DNA from: Gordionus sp. m RMFG-2023
Taxonomy: Eukaryota > Nematomorpha > Gordioida > Chordodea > Parachordodidae
Assembly: GCF_954871325.1 (NCBI RefSeq)
Contig: NC_088775.1
Coordinates: forward strand, 19,321,561-19,385,560
Direction of reading: 5' to 3'
DNA: 64,000 nt
The position numbers and the translations under genes were made by a program. The stretch's first letter is position 1. Every line of letters begins with the position of its first letter. Of this stretch, positions 23,382 through 34,756 are shown piece after piece. The notes beneath the pieces are model-generated. The model ran no database searches, was not told the origin of the DNA, and worked only from the letters and a program-made list of their open reading frames with translations.

Positions 23382-23806
23382 ACCTGGAAATCGCCATAAA
23401 ACGGAGAAGAAGAAAAAGAATGTAATGTTATTATAATATTTTTCTTGTAAAGAAAGCAATAAATCAATCAAACAGAGTTGTTAATAGATACTTTTTAAAT
23501 GGATCTAGATACAGATACATAGTCTAAAAATTTATCTAGATACAGATACAGTTTCTAAAAAGTTATCTTGATACAGATACAATTTAAAATGTATCTAGGT
23601 AGAGATACATTTTTTATTATGCTCTTAGATAAGGTTTGAATAAACCTAAATTAGGATTCTATTGTGAAAATTCATGAAATGATCTAAAAAATTTCTTGAC
23701 TCGATATCACATTTATCAAAATATAACTAAAATAATGATTTTTAGATATTAATATAATATATGATTAAAATAAATAATTATTATATATCATTAATAAAAT
23801 AATATA

Positions 23807-26462
23807 CAGGGTTTCCCATTTAAAAAAGGAAAAGTCCCAATAAATAAAGGAAAAGTTTCAATCATAAAAGGAAAAGGTCCAATCAAAAAAGGAAAAGGGT
23901 TAATCATAAAAGGAAAAGGTTCAATCAAAAAAGGAAAATTCCCAAAAATAAAGGAAAAAGTCTGATCAAGAAAGGAAAAGCGTTAAACAAAAAAGGAAAA
24001 GGCTCAATCAAAAAAGGGAAAGTGTCAAACAAAAAAGGAAAAGGTCCAATCAAAAAAGTAAAATGGTCAATCGAAAGGAAAAGTGTCAATCAAAAAAGGA
24101 AAATTCCCATTCAAAAAAGGAAAATAGTAATTTTTTAAAAATAAATTATAAATTTTTCAATTTTTCTTAAATTTTTATTTATTTTTGTCATTCCTTCTTT
24201 TTTATTTCTAACTTTTTGCGATTTCTTTACTTTATTTGTATCTTTTCTCAATTTATTTTTCTTACTATATTTTTTCTCATTTTTTCTTCTTCTCATTTTT
24301 GATAATTCACTTGTATTTTTAAAAATAATTGATAAATTTAAGTCCATTTTTTAAACAATTCTTTACGTTTTTTTTTCATCATACATATGTCGTAATTTTT
24401 AAAGGAATCATAACTATCCGGGATCTTCACGGGATTTAAAGAGATCCCTTTAAAATTTCAATTTTTTAAAGAAATAAAGAACTATACGGCATTATCACGT
24501 TTGAACCATGATATAGAAGAATCTTATTTTAAAAAGCGTTTTCCGCGCGTTTCGTTTTTTAATTTTATTGTTATTCATTACTTTTAATGTTGTTTTACTG
24601 GCCTTATGAAATAAGATATGTCTAATATAGGGTATCAATCGATAGCTAATCAAAAGATCTATTCAACTCGAGGTCAATCTCTCCCCCATAATGGGTGAAT
24701 CTAGATCTGGGGAGGGGGGTGGGGGTCAAAAATATTTTTATCAACACAAAATATCGATATGGGTATCAAATAAAAGCTAATTTTAATATGGTTTGACTGA
24801 AAGTCTTCATTTTTGGTCTGTATGGGTATGACTTGGTCTTAGGGTGGAGTGTAAAGAATAATTTTTTTGATATGGGTATCAAATAAAAGCTAATTTTAAT
24901 ATCGTTTGACTGAAAGTCTTTATTCTTGGTCTTGATGGGTATGACTTGGTCTGGGGGGTAGGGGTGGAGGAGGGGGGGGGTGTAAAAATAATTTTTTTTG
25001 ATATGGGTATCAAATAAAAGTTAATTTTATAGTGGTTTGACTGAAAGTCTTCATTCTTAGTCTTGATGGGTATGACATGGTCTTGGGGGGGGCAGGGGGT
25101 GTAAAAATCTACCAAAACCAAGAATGAAGACTTTCAGTCAAACCATATTAAAATTAGCTTTTATTTGATACCCATATCAAAAAAATTTATTTCCCCCCCC
25201 CCCTAAGACCAAGTCATACCTATCCAGACCAAGAATGAAGAAGTTCAGTCAAACGATATTAAAATTAGCTTTTATTTGATACCCATATCAAAAAAAATTA
25301 TTTTTACACCCCCCTCCCTCTCCTCCACCCCTAATTCCCAGACCAAGTCACACCCATCAAGACCAAGAATAAAGACTTTCAGTCAAACGATATTAAAATT
25401 AGCTTTTATTTGATACCCATATCAAAAATAATTATTTTTTACATCCCCCCCCCTAAGACCAAGTCATATCCACCCAGACCAAGAATAAAGACTTTCAGTC
25501 AAACCATATTAAAATTAGCTTTTATTTGATACCCATATTGATATTTTGTGTTGATAAAAACATTTCTGACCCCCCCCCCCCCCAAAACCTAGACCCGCCC
25601 ATTATGGGGGAGAGATTGACCTCGAGTTGAATAGATCTTTTGATTAGCTATCGATTGACACCCTATATTAGATATATCTTATTTCATAAGGCCAAAAAAA
25701 CAACATTGAAAATTAATGAATAACAATAAAATTAAAAAACGAAACGCACGGAAAACGCTTTTTAAAATAAGATTCTTCTATATCATGGTTCAAACGTGAT
25801 GATGCCGTATAGTTCTTTATTCCTTTAAAAAATTGAAATTTTAAAGGGATCTCTTTAAATCCCGTGAAGATCCCGGATAGTTATGATTCCTTTAAAAATT
25901 ACGACATATGTATGATGAAAAAAAACGTAAAGAATTGTTTAAAAAATGGACCTAAATTTATCAATTATTTTTAAAAATACAAAAGAATTATCAAAAATGA
26001 GAAGAAATAATGAGAAGAAAAAAAAATGAGAAAAAATATAGTGAGAAAAAATATAGTAAGAAAAATAAATTGAGAAAAGATACAAATGAAGTAAAGAAAT
26101 CGAAAAAAGTTAGAAATAAAAAAAAGGAATGACAAAAATAAATAAAAATTGAAAAATTTATAATTTTTTTTAAAAAAATTACGATTTTCCTTTTTTTAAT
26201 GGGAATTTTTCTTTTTCGATTGACACTTTTCCTTTTTTGATTGGACCTTTTGCTTTTTTGTTTGATACTTTTCCTTTTTTGATCGGACTTTTTCCTTTCT
26301 TTTTGGGAATTTTCCTTTTTTGATTGACACTCTTCCTTTTTTGTTTGGACCTTTTCCTTTTATGATTGACCCTTTTCCTTTTTTGATCGGATTTTTTCCT
26401 TTTATGATTGAAACTTTTCCTTTTTTGATTGGGACTTTTCCTTTTTTGAATGGGAAACCCTG
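23807..26462. mobile_element. 2.66-kb foldback element with perfect TAATATA flanks
   Basis: Inverted ends CAGGGTTTCCCATTTAAAA and TTTGAATGGGAAACCCTG are flanked by the direct repeat TAATATA. Outer arms hold about 18-nt AAAAAAGGAAAAGTTCAATC-like tandem units; then come matching unique segments (for example TTAAAGGGATCTCTTTAAATC-like, and GGTCAATCTCTCCCCCATAATGG); the inner part has about 100-bp units of GATATGGGTATCAAATAAAAG and a G run, three in the left arm and four in the right. The centre is near 25115. No real coding frame. Confidence 0.9.
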
Positions 26463-26519
26463 TAATATATAATTAAATGATTATAAATAATTATTAGATT
26501 TCAGTTTTAAAATATTTTC

Positions 26520-27260
26520 AAAATTTTGGTTTAAGACATCCTCGTTTATCTGTAAAGACATTTTTAGCTATACTAAAAAGTCTTTCAACAGGGGCGCTGG
26601 AAGGGATTGTGGTGTTATATTTAATGAATAACATATATCAGGATATTGTTTAAAAATACTAAAATCTCGGCATTCATTTTTGAAAAAACTATTTAAAATT
26701 TGTTGATTATCAGAATTTAAATCATTAACCATCATATCTCCTGCTGTTGGATACTGAAAAAAATCGGATATTAAATTATTGGTTTTTTTTTTCATTTTCA
26801 TCCATTTGCAACCATGTCCAATCTAGTTTAAAAAAAGGATGAAGTATAGTTGCCAAAATATTTTTATCTTCAATAATTGTCCCAATAAACCTAGAATTAT
26901 TAAATACTGATTAATTTATTATTAATTTACCTATCTTCAATTCCTTTAAGTAAGGCATTAAAGAGTGGTAAACAAAATTTCAGGTTCATTTGTTTAAAAT
27001 TTTTCAATTTAATAGCTGGGAAATATCTTTACCGGCGATAGGCACTCCAACAATCTGCTGTTGTGCATATTAAGACTTTTAATGATTTCTTTCTTTTCAT
27101 TCTCCCATCTTTGGGAAATTCTAGCAACCACTGTCTGTCTGCAAATTATATTTTTTTGTGGAGCTAATGTTTTGATCATTTTTATAAATGATGGATTTGC
27201 AACAATTGAAAATGGCTGAATGCTATCTATAATAAAATCAGATATTAACATCTAAAATGG
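26520..27260 (-). pseudogene. hAT-2 transposase, middle and C-terminal part
   Basis: 27009-27251 reads IIDSIQPFSIVANPSFIKMI then KTLAPQKNIICRQTVVARI, the hAT region before the first catalytic acid. 26568-26801 contains MKMKKKTNNLISDFF and [14 protein letters not shown]. In another frame near 26535-26610 lies [20 protein letters not shown], the dimerisation box. Much of the catalytic core between them is deleted. It is related to hAT-1 (11178-16233) by the shared QPF...IIK..A..KN segment. Confidence 0.85.
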
Positions 27261-27420
27261 TTTGGGTTAAAGTCTGAGGTCTCTTGAAAAAAAATCAATG
27301 GACGATTAGCCTAGTCCAATATTTTCTTTAATAGATTTTTTCTCCTTCCCCTTTTTTATTTGGATTAAGAGTGTTTGATGTTTTCTCTTAAAATTTAAAA
27401 TGTAAACATTTATTTAGTAT

Positions 27421-27675
27421 CTATACCCTTAAATGTTTTACAATGTTGCAAGTTGAGGTAATGCTAACTGAAATTTTCATATTTTTTGGACATGGAAAAC
27501 ATTTTACTAATAGAGATTTGTTTTCTTTATTTTGAGATATTATTTTAAAATATGGTCTATAAATTGGCCATGGAATGTCGTCATTTTCGTCATCAATATT
27601 AATCTTAAAAATTAATATAACAGAATAAGATAAAATAAAATAAAATACCGATTCCATTGCCATTAAAAATGGCAA
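27421..27675 (-). pseudogene. BED zinc finger of hAT-2 transposase
   Basis: The frame ends with IPWPIYRPYFKIISQNKENK, then SLLVKCFPCPKNMKISV and TSTCNIVKHLRV. This is the BED pattern (aromatic W..YF, C-x2-C, then N-L-x-x-H-L). A DNA-binding role is known for such fingers. The frame ends just after the finger, so the link to the rest of the transposase is broken. Confidence 0.75.
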
Positions 27676-28398
27676 ATTCCTTGAGATGGATTGTAATATC
27701 AGAATTTGCTCGTTATTGATAACTAGGACACAATATTTAATTAATATTTATATAATATAAGTTTTAATATTTTACATATATATATAATTTTTTAATATAT
27801 ACATTAATATTAATTTATATGCTCATATGAAATAAAATAAATTTTACACTCAAGTATTTTTATTTATAATATAAAAAAGCGTTAAATAAAAGTATATCAA
27901 AATGTATCTAACAGATACTTTAATCAAAAATCTATCTAGATACAGCTACCACATTTTTATATCTGGATACAGTATCTAGTAACAACTCTGCTCATTAATC
28001 ATTTTCTTTGTTTTTTTTATTTTCAATATTATTTTTTAACTCTTATAGACCTACCCTTAAAATATTAACAAAAAGTCATAAGAGTTCAAAAAAAATAAAT
28101 ATAAAAGATTTTTTACAATTTTTTTTTGTAATTTTAAGGTAAAATTTGATCAAAAATCTTTTTATTAATTCTCAAAAAATCTTCTATTATATTTTATTTT
28201 GAAGAATTCAAATTTTAATTGATAATAAAATCGTATCAAATTTTGTTAACCGTACGTCAAGAGTTGTTTCATTTACTTTCGACTTTTTGTTTGTAGGAAC
28301 TGTCCGATAAACAACTTAGGACAGTTGCATTAAAAATAGATTAAAGGTAACAAAAATTAAATAAAAAAAATAAATAGAATTAAAGGTAAGAAAAATAC

Positions 28399-28581
28399 CA
28401 GAAAATTTTTCCACATCCGATTCTATCTGCCCAACTTCTATGTTTAAATCCAAAAGTTCTTTCAAGGGCTCAAGGCATTCGCAAGATTCCTCTCCCCGAA
28501 ATATATAATCGCAAATCGTTAATCCGGTCGTACTTAAGGGGGCAAAAACTCTCGAAGGTGTTTCAAAGAATGTTTTCGATT
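28399..28581 (-). CDS. odr4: odr4-like gene, exon 9
   Basis: After acceptor TTATTAAG the exon continues, in the phase left by exon 8, as SKTFFETPSRVFAPLSTTG, then LTICDYIFRGEE and LKELLDLNIEVGQIESDVEK. This follows human ODR4 RVFVPLPGSTVMLCDYKF and the acidic helix after it. It ends at TCTG|GTATTT. A further possible exon, 28256-28299 (acceptor GGACAG, donor GTACGG), would keep phase but is unproven. The C-terminal membrane anchor known in ODR4 was not found, so the 3' end of the gene is open. The piece is separated from exon 8 by 12,024 bp. Confidence 0.8.
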
Positions 28582-31261
28582 CTTAATAAAAAATATATAC
28601 TATACCTAAAAAACATTTATTTGAAAGTGCAAAAAAATGCTTACAAATTATCATTTGATTATTATATGGTTTTAACTTCCAATTTTTTTAAGAGCTGTGT
28701 TGATATTTTTACCGATATATGCATAAAAATTAGCTGCCAAGTCTGAGATACACATTTATAACCAGGTCATTTTAATATTGGCAAAAATATCAGCATAGCC
28801 ATAATTGTTTTTACTAATGAGTGATTTAAAACACTATAAAATCTCGGTTAAAAGCATTCCATAATTAACATTATATTTTGAGCGATAGGAGTAATCTTAA
28901 GGATAAGATTTTGTCCTCAAGTAAATTTATCCTATATAGTGGAAAAAAATGTGTATAAATAAATTTTTTGTAATTCTACTTATAAGGCATTTTACATGTT
29001 ATCAAGATTCTGCATACCAATTTTAATAAAATTTAGTAAATACAAATTAAAGTCAAAAAAGCATTTAACTTTTGAATTAAACAATGGTATTATTTATTAT
29101 ATTATCCATATTTTGATATTGTTAGCATAAAATACTTTTGTTTTAATAAAATGCTAAACAAGCCTGTAGGCATGGGGAAAAAAATTCAGCCCCTAAAGAT
29201 TTTTCTGGCCCCAAAATTAAAAATAAATATTTGTTATTGAATTTTAATTTGTCATTAACAATTAAATCTGAAATGAAAAAACGAAATTCTTAGAATAATT
29301 TTAGTTATTAAAATTTTATTTAACCAAATTAATTGGTTAAACAAAAAAACAGATAAAAATATTATTTTAAAATATCCATTCAATCGTTAACCATTAAATA
29401 AGAAAAACAAATATCTTTATAAAAAGACACTAGTGTTGGTGAATTCATCAGTTCCCGTGATGATTCATCTACCATCTTCTTGAAACATGGTAAATCAGTT
29501 AATGTTAACGGAATTTAATTAAAAAAACAATTAAGATAAATTACAAATATTGCAAACTACTTCACACTAATCACTCGATGATACTTAAACGTTAATTAGA
29601 ACAATACATGTAAGCTATTTATATAATATTTTTAAAAAGCGAAAGAAAACGAATATTTTTACATGAAGAGGACGAACACTTTCATAATGTAGTTTTAGAT
29701 ATTAAAAATGGCGAACTACTTCCTGCCTAGCTTGCAATAATCCTTAAATAATTATAATAAATACCTATACATTTAAATAATATTTAAAAAGGAGAAGATT
29801 TTTATAAAGAGGAAGAATCTTTTAAATATCAATTTTTAAAGCGGAGTGTAATTATACCACCCTCGGGCGTCGAAAGGTATTCAGACAGACACCTTACATT
29901 ATAATTATTTATTTCCACACATAAAATTGAGCATAACGTAAGTTATTCAATATTTTCTATCGTCGTGCTTCGTATTGTTTAGTAACAAAGAAAGATAGAC
30001 GAAAACAAAATTTAGTTTTGAAATAAATAACCCAAATTTTTCAATTCATTTAATTTTAAATTTAAAAATCGTTGTTATATTATAGTATTATTTCGTATAA
30101 ATAGAAAGAAATATTAAAAATTTCCAATATAAAAATGGGAAAAAAATTCTGAGTGCCTATTTGTATTTCAAAAAAATATTGGTCCTCCCAACTAAAAAGT
30201 TGGTCCACGAAACTAAAAATTTATGCTAGGGGCTAATGATAGAACAACTATTAAATTAGAGAGAAAAAAAATATTTTTAAAATACTTCTTTAGTTTGAGA
30301 GCCATGGTCCGGGTCCTGATCAAAGACCCGACCGTGCCTAGTGATAAAAAATAATTTTTATTAAAATTAAGCTAAATTATTTTGTTAAATTTTACAAATT
30401 AATATTTCTATTTATGAAAAAGATAAATAATTGATACATCTCATTTTCCTAAGTCTGAAATATATTATATAAATCTATCTAGATGTATATTTCATAATAT
30501 TCCAGAAATAAGTCAATTTACTTAGATGTAATGACTTTGCCATAATTTTACTAAATAAAAAAATATAATACATAGATAAGTTATAAGTGTTGTTAATTTG
30601 CTTGGTCTAAAATACAACCCAATTTGGTGCTCAGGCCTGCTCTGAACACGAACCCGGAGTTCAGACCCTTGGTTTAGACCCGGGTTTCAGATGATGTTAT
30701 TCCAAATAGTTCAAATAAAAATTATTTACCAAACTTTACTAAACAAAAACTAAGAAGAAATAAATCTCATTTTCTAATTTTATTATACATTCTAATAGCT
30801 CTGTTTATTATTTTATTCTACATTAATCTCATTTTCTAACCATTAAAATATTTGTTTAAATTGGGGTGCTTTTGATCGGAGACTGTTTGACCTAAACATT
30901 TTTTCTCTTCCAGATTATGTTAAATTCACATATATAATTATTATAGTTTATATATAGTTAACCCTCTTCAAAACTTTTGTGGGGTTTATGGGATATCTAC
31001 TACAACTCTACAAAAATATAAGTTCATAAAAAAATTTTGAAAAATAATATTTTTTATTAAATTCAAATTTAACTATAATTTTAGAACGTTTTTTTAATAT
31101 TTTTGAAGTTAAGTTTATTGATTATTATTCTCAGTGTTGTGATGAGTTAATGAAACATGTTGACGATTAAATTAAAAATAAAACCCATTCAGATAAAAAT
31201 ATACAACACTAGATTATATTTTATATTCTGTTTCAGTTTTAATATCGTTATTATAATTATA
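28582..31261. other. Part of odr4 intron 8, A+T-rich
   Basis: Mostly featureless A+T-rich DNA. Near 30588-30700 lies a fragment of the TGTTGTTAATTGG GC-word family (CTGAACACGAACCCGGAGTT, TAGACCCGGGTTTCAG), as at 52609 and 58107. Short GC segments near 29170 (GGCATGGGG) and 29860 (CACCCTCGGGCGTCG) are unassigned. No coding frame was accepted. Confidence 0.45.
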
Positions 31262-31875
31262 CTAGCTGATAGCCAATCAAGAATGACGGGTAATCGGAAT
31301 TTTCTCCTTTATTTAATGATTGATGAATCAGAATTTTTCCTATCTTATGAGGTGTGATTTAGAAATTTATATTTTTCTTAGATGAGGGGTTATTCTAAAA
31401 TATTCCATTATTTTTTATGAAGTATATGGTTAATAATTTTAATTTCTGTTCACAATAAAAAATCTTTTAAACTTTTTATTCATTTGTATTTGTAATTTAT
31501 AATCTAAAAAATATATTCTTGCTAGATGAGAGTTTTGCATAACTTATCGATTTAACTTTGCCTCATAAAACTCTCATCTAGCAAAGAATATATTTTTTAG
31601 ATCATAAATTACAAATACAAATGAATAATAACTTAGTTTAATAGATTCTTTATTGTGCACATAAATTAAAATTACTAAATATATACTTCATAAACAATTT
31701 TATAAAAAATAAAATTTAAAATAACCCCTCATCTAAATAAATATAAATTTCTAGATCACATTTCATAAGATAGGAAAATTTCTGATTCATCCATCATCAA
31801 ATAAAGGTAAAAATTCATCTATTATTGAATAAATGAATTCTGATTCTCCGTCATTCTTGGAGGGCTATCAGCTAG
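31262..31875. mobile_element. Stem-loop TIR element, palindromic copy C, TA-flanked
   Basis: Both ends are the same structure in inverse orientation: CTAGCTGATAGCC, then a stem-loop of the CCGTCATTCTTGACGG type (decayed here to TCCGTCATTCTTGGAGG on the right and ATCAAGAATGACGGG on the left). The two 300-bp arms mirror each other around 31560, and the element is bordered by TA on each side. No coding capacity. Longer relatives are at 8965-9586 and 37673-38968. Confidence 0.8.
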
Positions 31876-32180
31876 TAACTTATATTTTTGATAATGGGTT
31901 CTTAAAAGATCCTAAAATTATGTAAATTTAAGGCATGGTCACAACAGGCATATTCATCGATTTATTCCTCCATATATACACTACGATGACTTTCTTTATT
32001 TCCTTGTGTTCAACAATTTCTTGAAATGGATGAAGCATTAAAAACGTATTTTTTTTACAATTAATCCATCAATTATCGGAATTTTTTTTTCAAATGATTT
32101 AAATAAGACATATCTTTAATTTGCCCATTCATTTAGGCTCAAATTAAGTCAGCTGATAAATAAAATAATTCAATTGAAAT

Positions 32181-33351
32181 TAGAGACCTTCATGGGCCTT
32201 GATTTATTCATCAAGCCCAGCCCAGGTCAGCAGTAAAAATAATTTACAGGCTCAGTCCATGTTTATGAAAAAAATCCAAGATCAAGGCCCATCATAAGTT
32301 TCAAAAATTTTCCCCAAGCCCAAATCCAAAAATTTAATTTATTGATTTTAATAAATATAAACAATATTTCAGTGTATTTAGGCAATCAATTTGTTTGCAA
32401 TGAAATTTCTTATTATTAGAGGAAAAACAAATGCAATATATTTAAATTTAAATAAGCTATTATTAGTTAATTATAAATCATCATTGTAAAATATATAATT
32501 AGTAAACAATTACGAAAAAAAAAATCATAATAACAAAAGAATATTGAGGCATAAGCGAAAGCAGCAGAAATTATTCAAAACCTCCTTCATTTAATCATCA
32601 GGAGAGATCGAATTAATAAAACAAACATAATTAGTCTTAAGAATGGCTATTGCGATCCTCTGCCTTAAGTAAAAACCTTCGCGAGACTCCCCAGAATTTT
32701 TTCTGATTAGGCGGCCAACGTCTTTAAAAAAGTTTTTAGCCAAATCACCATATGTAGTTAAGGTGGAGCAAATGATGGGTATGAATATGTAATTTGAGGA
32801 ATCAGCGCTGTATTTGCTGATCTTAAAATTTTGAGCTCTGTTCAGAGCGTCCTTGTTAAAATTAGAGGGGGAGTTAGTGTCCAGACAAGAGAAATCCCAT
32901 ATTAAAACTTTCCTTGAGACCATGGAATATGTGTGACCCCATCAGGATGCCTACTATCGGAAAATAAGCCAGAAGGCTCCATTGAGGTAGGAAAACCAGC
33001 TGACCTAAGTGCAAGAGATATAATTTGATTGCATTTCAAATGTCGAGTTTGCCAGCCGGGATTACGATTGCAATGTAAAGGATGAAGCGCCATATTGCCA
33101 TCAACAGTATGGCATTTGCTGCATTTATATGGTAATGAAAAGGGAATGTTGAGCCTGATACATAAAGCATAACTGAGCTCATGGTTGTCTAATTCGAGTT
33201 TGAGATTGGTAGATGGAATAACATCTAAAAATAAATTTTTAGGCCCAGATTAAATTTTTTTTATTAATAACCCAGACCTGGGCCAGGCACGTTAGGAAAT
33301 ATATCATAACTGGCACCCCATAGGCCGCAAGCTACCACATGAAGATCTCTG
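32181..33351. mobile_element. hAT-type element carrying an R2-like LINE fragment
   Basis: Ends TAGAGACCTTCATGGGC and CATGAAGATCTCTG are inverted repeats and the flanks are a perfect 8-bp duplication, attgaaat. GC words (AAGCCCAGCCCAGG; ACCTGGGCCAGGCACG) lie next to each end. The interior 32591-33228 encodes, on the minus strand, the C-terminal domain of an R2-like LINE. The whole is therefore either a hAT that captured host or LINE DNA, or a MITE with a LINE piece inserted. Confidence 0.85.
32591..33228 (-). pseudogene. C-terminal zinc knuckle and endonuclease-like domain of an R2-like LINE
   Basis: Reading from 33228: a LDVIPSTNLKLEL start, then a zinc knuckle C-x2-C...H...C (CSKCHTVDGNMALHPLHC), then LEPSGL-like MEPSGLFSD, RHPDGVTHIPWSQGK and LIWDFSCLDT. 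The order E..GL, R-P-D-G-x-T, W-D-x-x-C-x-D-T resembles the restriction-like endonuclease tail of R2-type LINEs. It ends with an Arg-rich GFYLRQRIAIAI segment. One frame change near 32910 (after WSQGK) is the only clear lesion across about 210 residues. The polymerase part is absent. Confidence 0.7.
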
Positions 33352-33753
33352 ATTGAAATGTTAAACCATTTTAAATCATTAAAATATTTGTTAACAGAAA
33401 GAAAAAATTTTCATTAAAAGTAAAAGCAATATTTGACACAGATGTTAAAAATGAACAAAAAAATTAAATAAATGCAATGAAATATAATTTATTGAATGTA
33501 TCAATATAAAATTTTATATTTTGCTCTTTAGTCAGAACCTCTAGAAGAATTGGAATTTTTTAAAAAATAAAAATGTTTCTCTAAATGAGTCAAAGTTATT
33601 CCACCAATTTTGCAACTTTAAATTGTTAAATCAGATGAGTTGAATAAGCAAATCCTGCTCTTCACCAAAAATGGGTCTAATTTCTTTTATATCCAAATCC
33701 TTCAACAATATGGTGAACTGCTATTATAACAAGCTTTATTTTTTTCTATATAA

Positions 33754-33912
33754 TCTCATAATGCCAACGTTGAAAGAATCTTTTCTTTAATCAAAAGTCA
33801 AATGAGAGGAAAAGATTATCCGTACTCATTCTTTCATGATTTCTATAAATTTTTAGAGAAAAGGACAAATATATTATGGAAAATATGGAATAAAAAAATA
33901 TATGATTTGTGA
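33754..33912 (+). pseudogene. hAT transposase C-terminal fragment
   Basis: A 52-residue open stretch begins SHNANVERIFSLIKSQMRGK. The N-x-x-VERIFS box is the start of the hAT dimerisation domain. It then continues DYPYSFFHDFYKFLEKRTN before a stop. Upstream sequence back to about 33540 is A+T-rich with no clear catalytic motifs. It is unrelated in detail to the other hAT copies here. Confidence 0.65.
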
Positions 33913-34119
33913 GTTATACAAATTTTATCAAATAAAAAATAATTGGATATTTATCAATTCTTTTAACAAATTTTTTCGTACACAGAAGAAATAGTTTTTG
34001 CCCTTTCACTCTGTATAGTCTACACTCATCTCAAGGAATCATTTAAATGCTTTTAAAACACCTTTAAAGAAAGACCTATCATCATAGATTCGAATCGATT
34101 ATGGGGGCAAACCTAATTA

Positions 34120-34735
34120 TCTCACAAACACTGTGGTGGTATCCACCCCAATACAATGGGTTATTTAGAAGATTATTAGCAAAAATAATTGCCACGGGTA
34201 AAACCAGGGTCTTAACTTATTAAGTATACGTATCAATTAAGATTTTTAAGGGAGAAGGCAGAATAGTTTCACATGCCATTTGTATTATATCCAAAATCCT
34301 CCTCCTAACATGGCTATTATCAAAATAGACTTTAAAAATGCTCAATAGCAAATTTTGCGAACATCTCATAAATTGTTTTTCCCCAAATTTCTTGATTATT
34401 CAAAATTTTAAGAGACATACTGTTACATTAAAACTCTCCTTTGTACAGCCCACATGTCATAGATTCTGACAAAAGGATCCGGCAGCACGTCCTCGTTTAT
34501 TTTACCTTGGTATTAATGATCTCATCTATTATCTTAAATCTAAATTTGATTTGGATATAAATATTTGGTATCTTGATGGAACAATCTGTGGTCCTCTTCC
34601 TAAAATAATTGGTTCTCAATTTCTTGAAACCAATTTTAAAAGACTCATTCTTAATAAGTCCAAATTGATTTACCGAGTTGCAAAATTAGACATATGATAT
34701 TTCATAGAAGTGACAATTCATATATGGTATTTTTA
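34120..34735 (+). pseudogene. Reverse transcriptase fossil, R2-like LINE, copy 2
   Basis: The frame after about 34485 reads FYLGINDLIYYLKSKFDLDI then NIWYLDGTICGPLPKI and ends KRLILNKSKLIYRV. This matches RT motifs around the Y-x-DD box, with one D lost (WYLDG-TI). It is followed by the N-x-SK motif. The upstream half (34120-34400) aligns with copy 1 at 9950 (STPIQ..., LLIKIDFKNA-like at 34320). It stands on the strand opposite to the C-terminal fragment at 32591-33228, so the two are separate insertions. Confidence 0.75.
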
Positions 34736-34756
34736 ATTTAACAACTCCCCCAGAAT

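Larger units (their letters stand above)
20030..23440 (+). mobile_element. Nearly full-length RTE-like LINE, degenerate
   Basis: The 5' part has GGAGG and GTCAGGAAGGGCATCCGATTG, typical of a LINE family common in aquatic invertebrates. It is followed by an endonuclease (20395-21150), reverse transcriptase (about 21860-22560), a zinc-finger insert (22590-22735) and a C-terminal region ending near 23381, then an A-rich tail. The overall order fits an RTE-group, endonuclease-bearing LINE of about 3.4 kb. Frames are interrupted at several points, so it is inactive. Confidence 0.85.
23473..27990 (-). mobile_element. hAT element 2, split by a foldback
   Basis: The ends CAGAGTTGTTAATAGATAC and GTATCTAGTAACAACTCTG are inverted repeats and are followed by many TATCTAGATACAGATAC subterminal motifs. 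The transposase is on the minus strand (27675 down to 26520). A 2.66-kb foldback (23807-26462) separates the gene from the left end. A clear 8-bp flank duplication is not seen. Confidence 0.85.
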
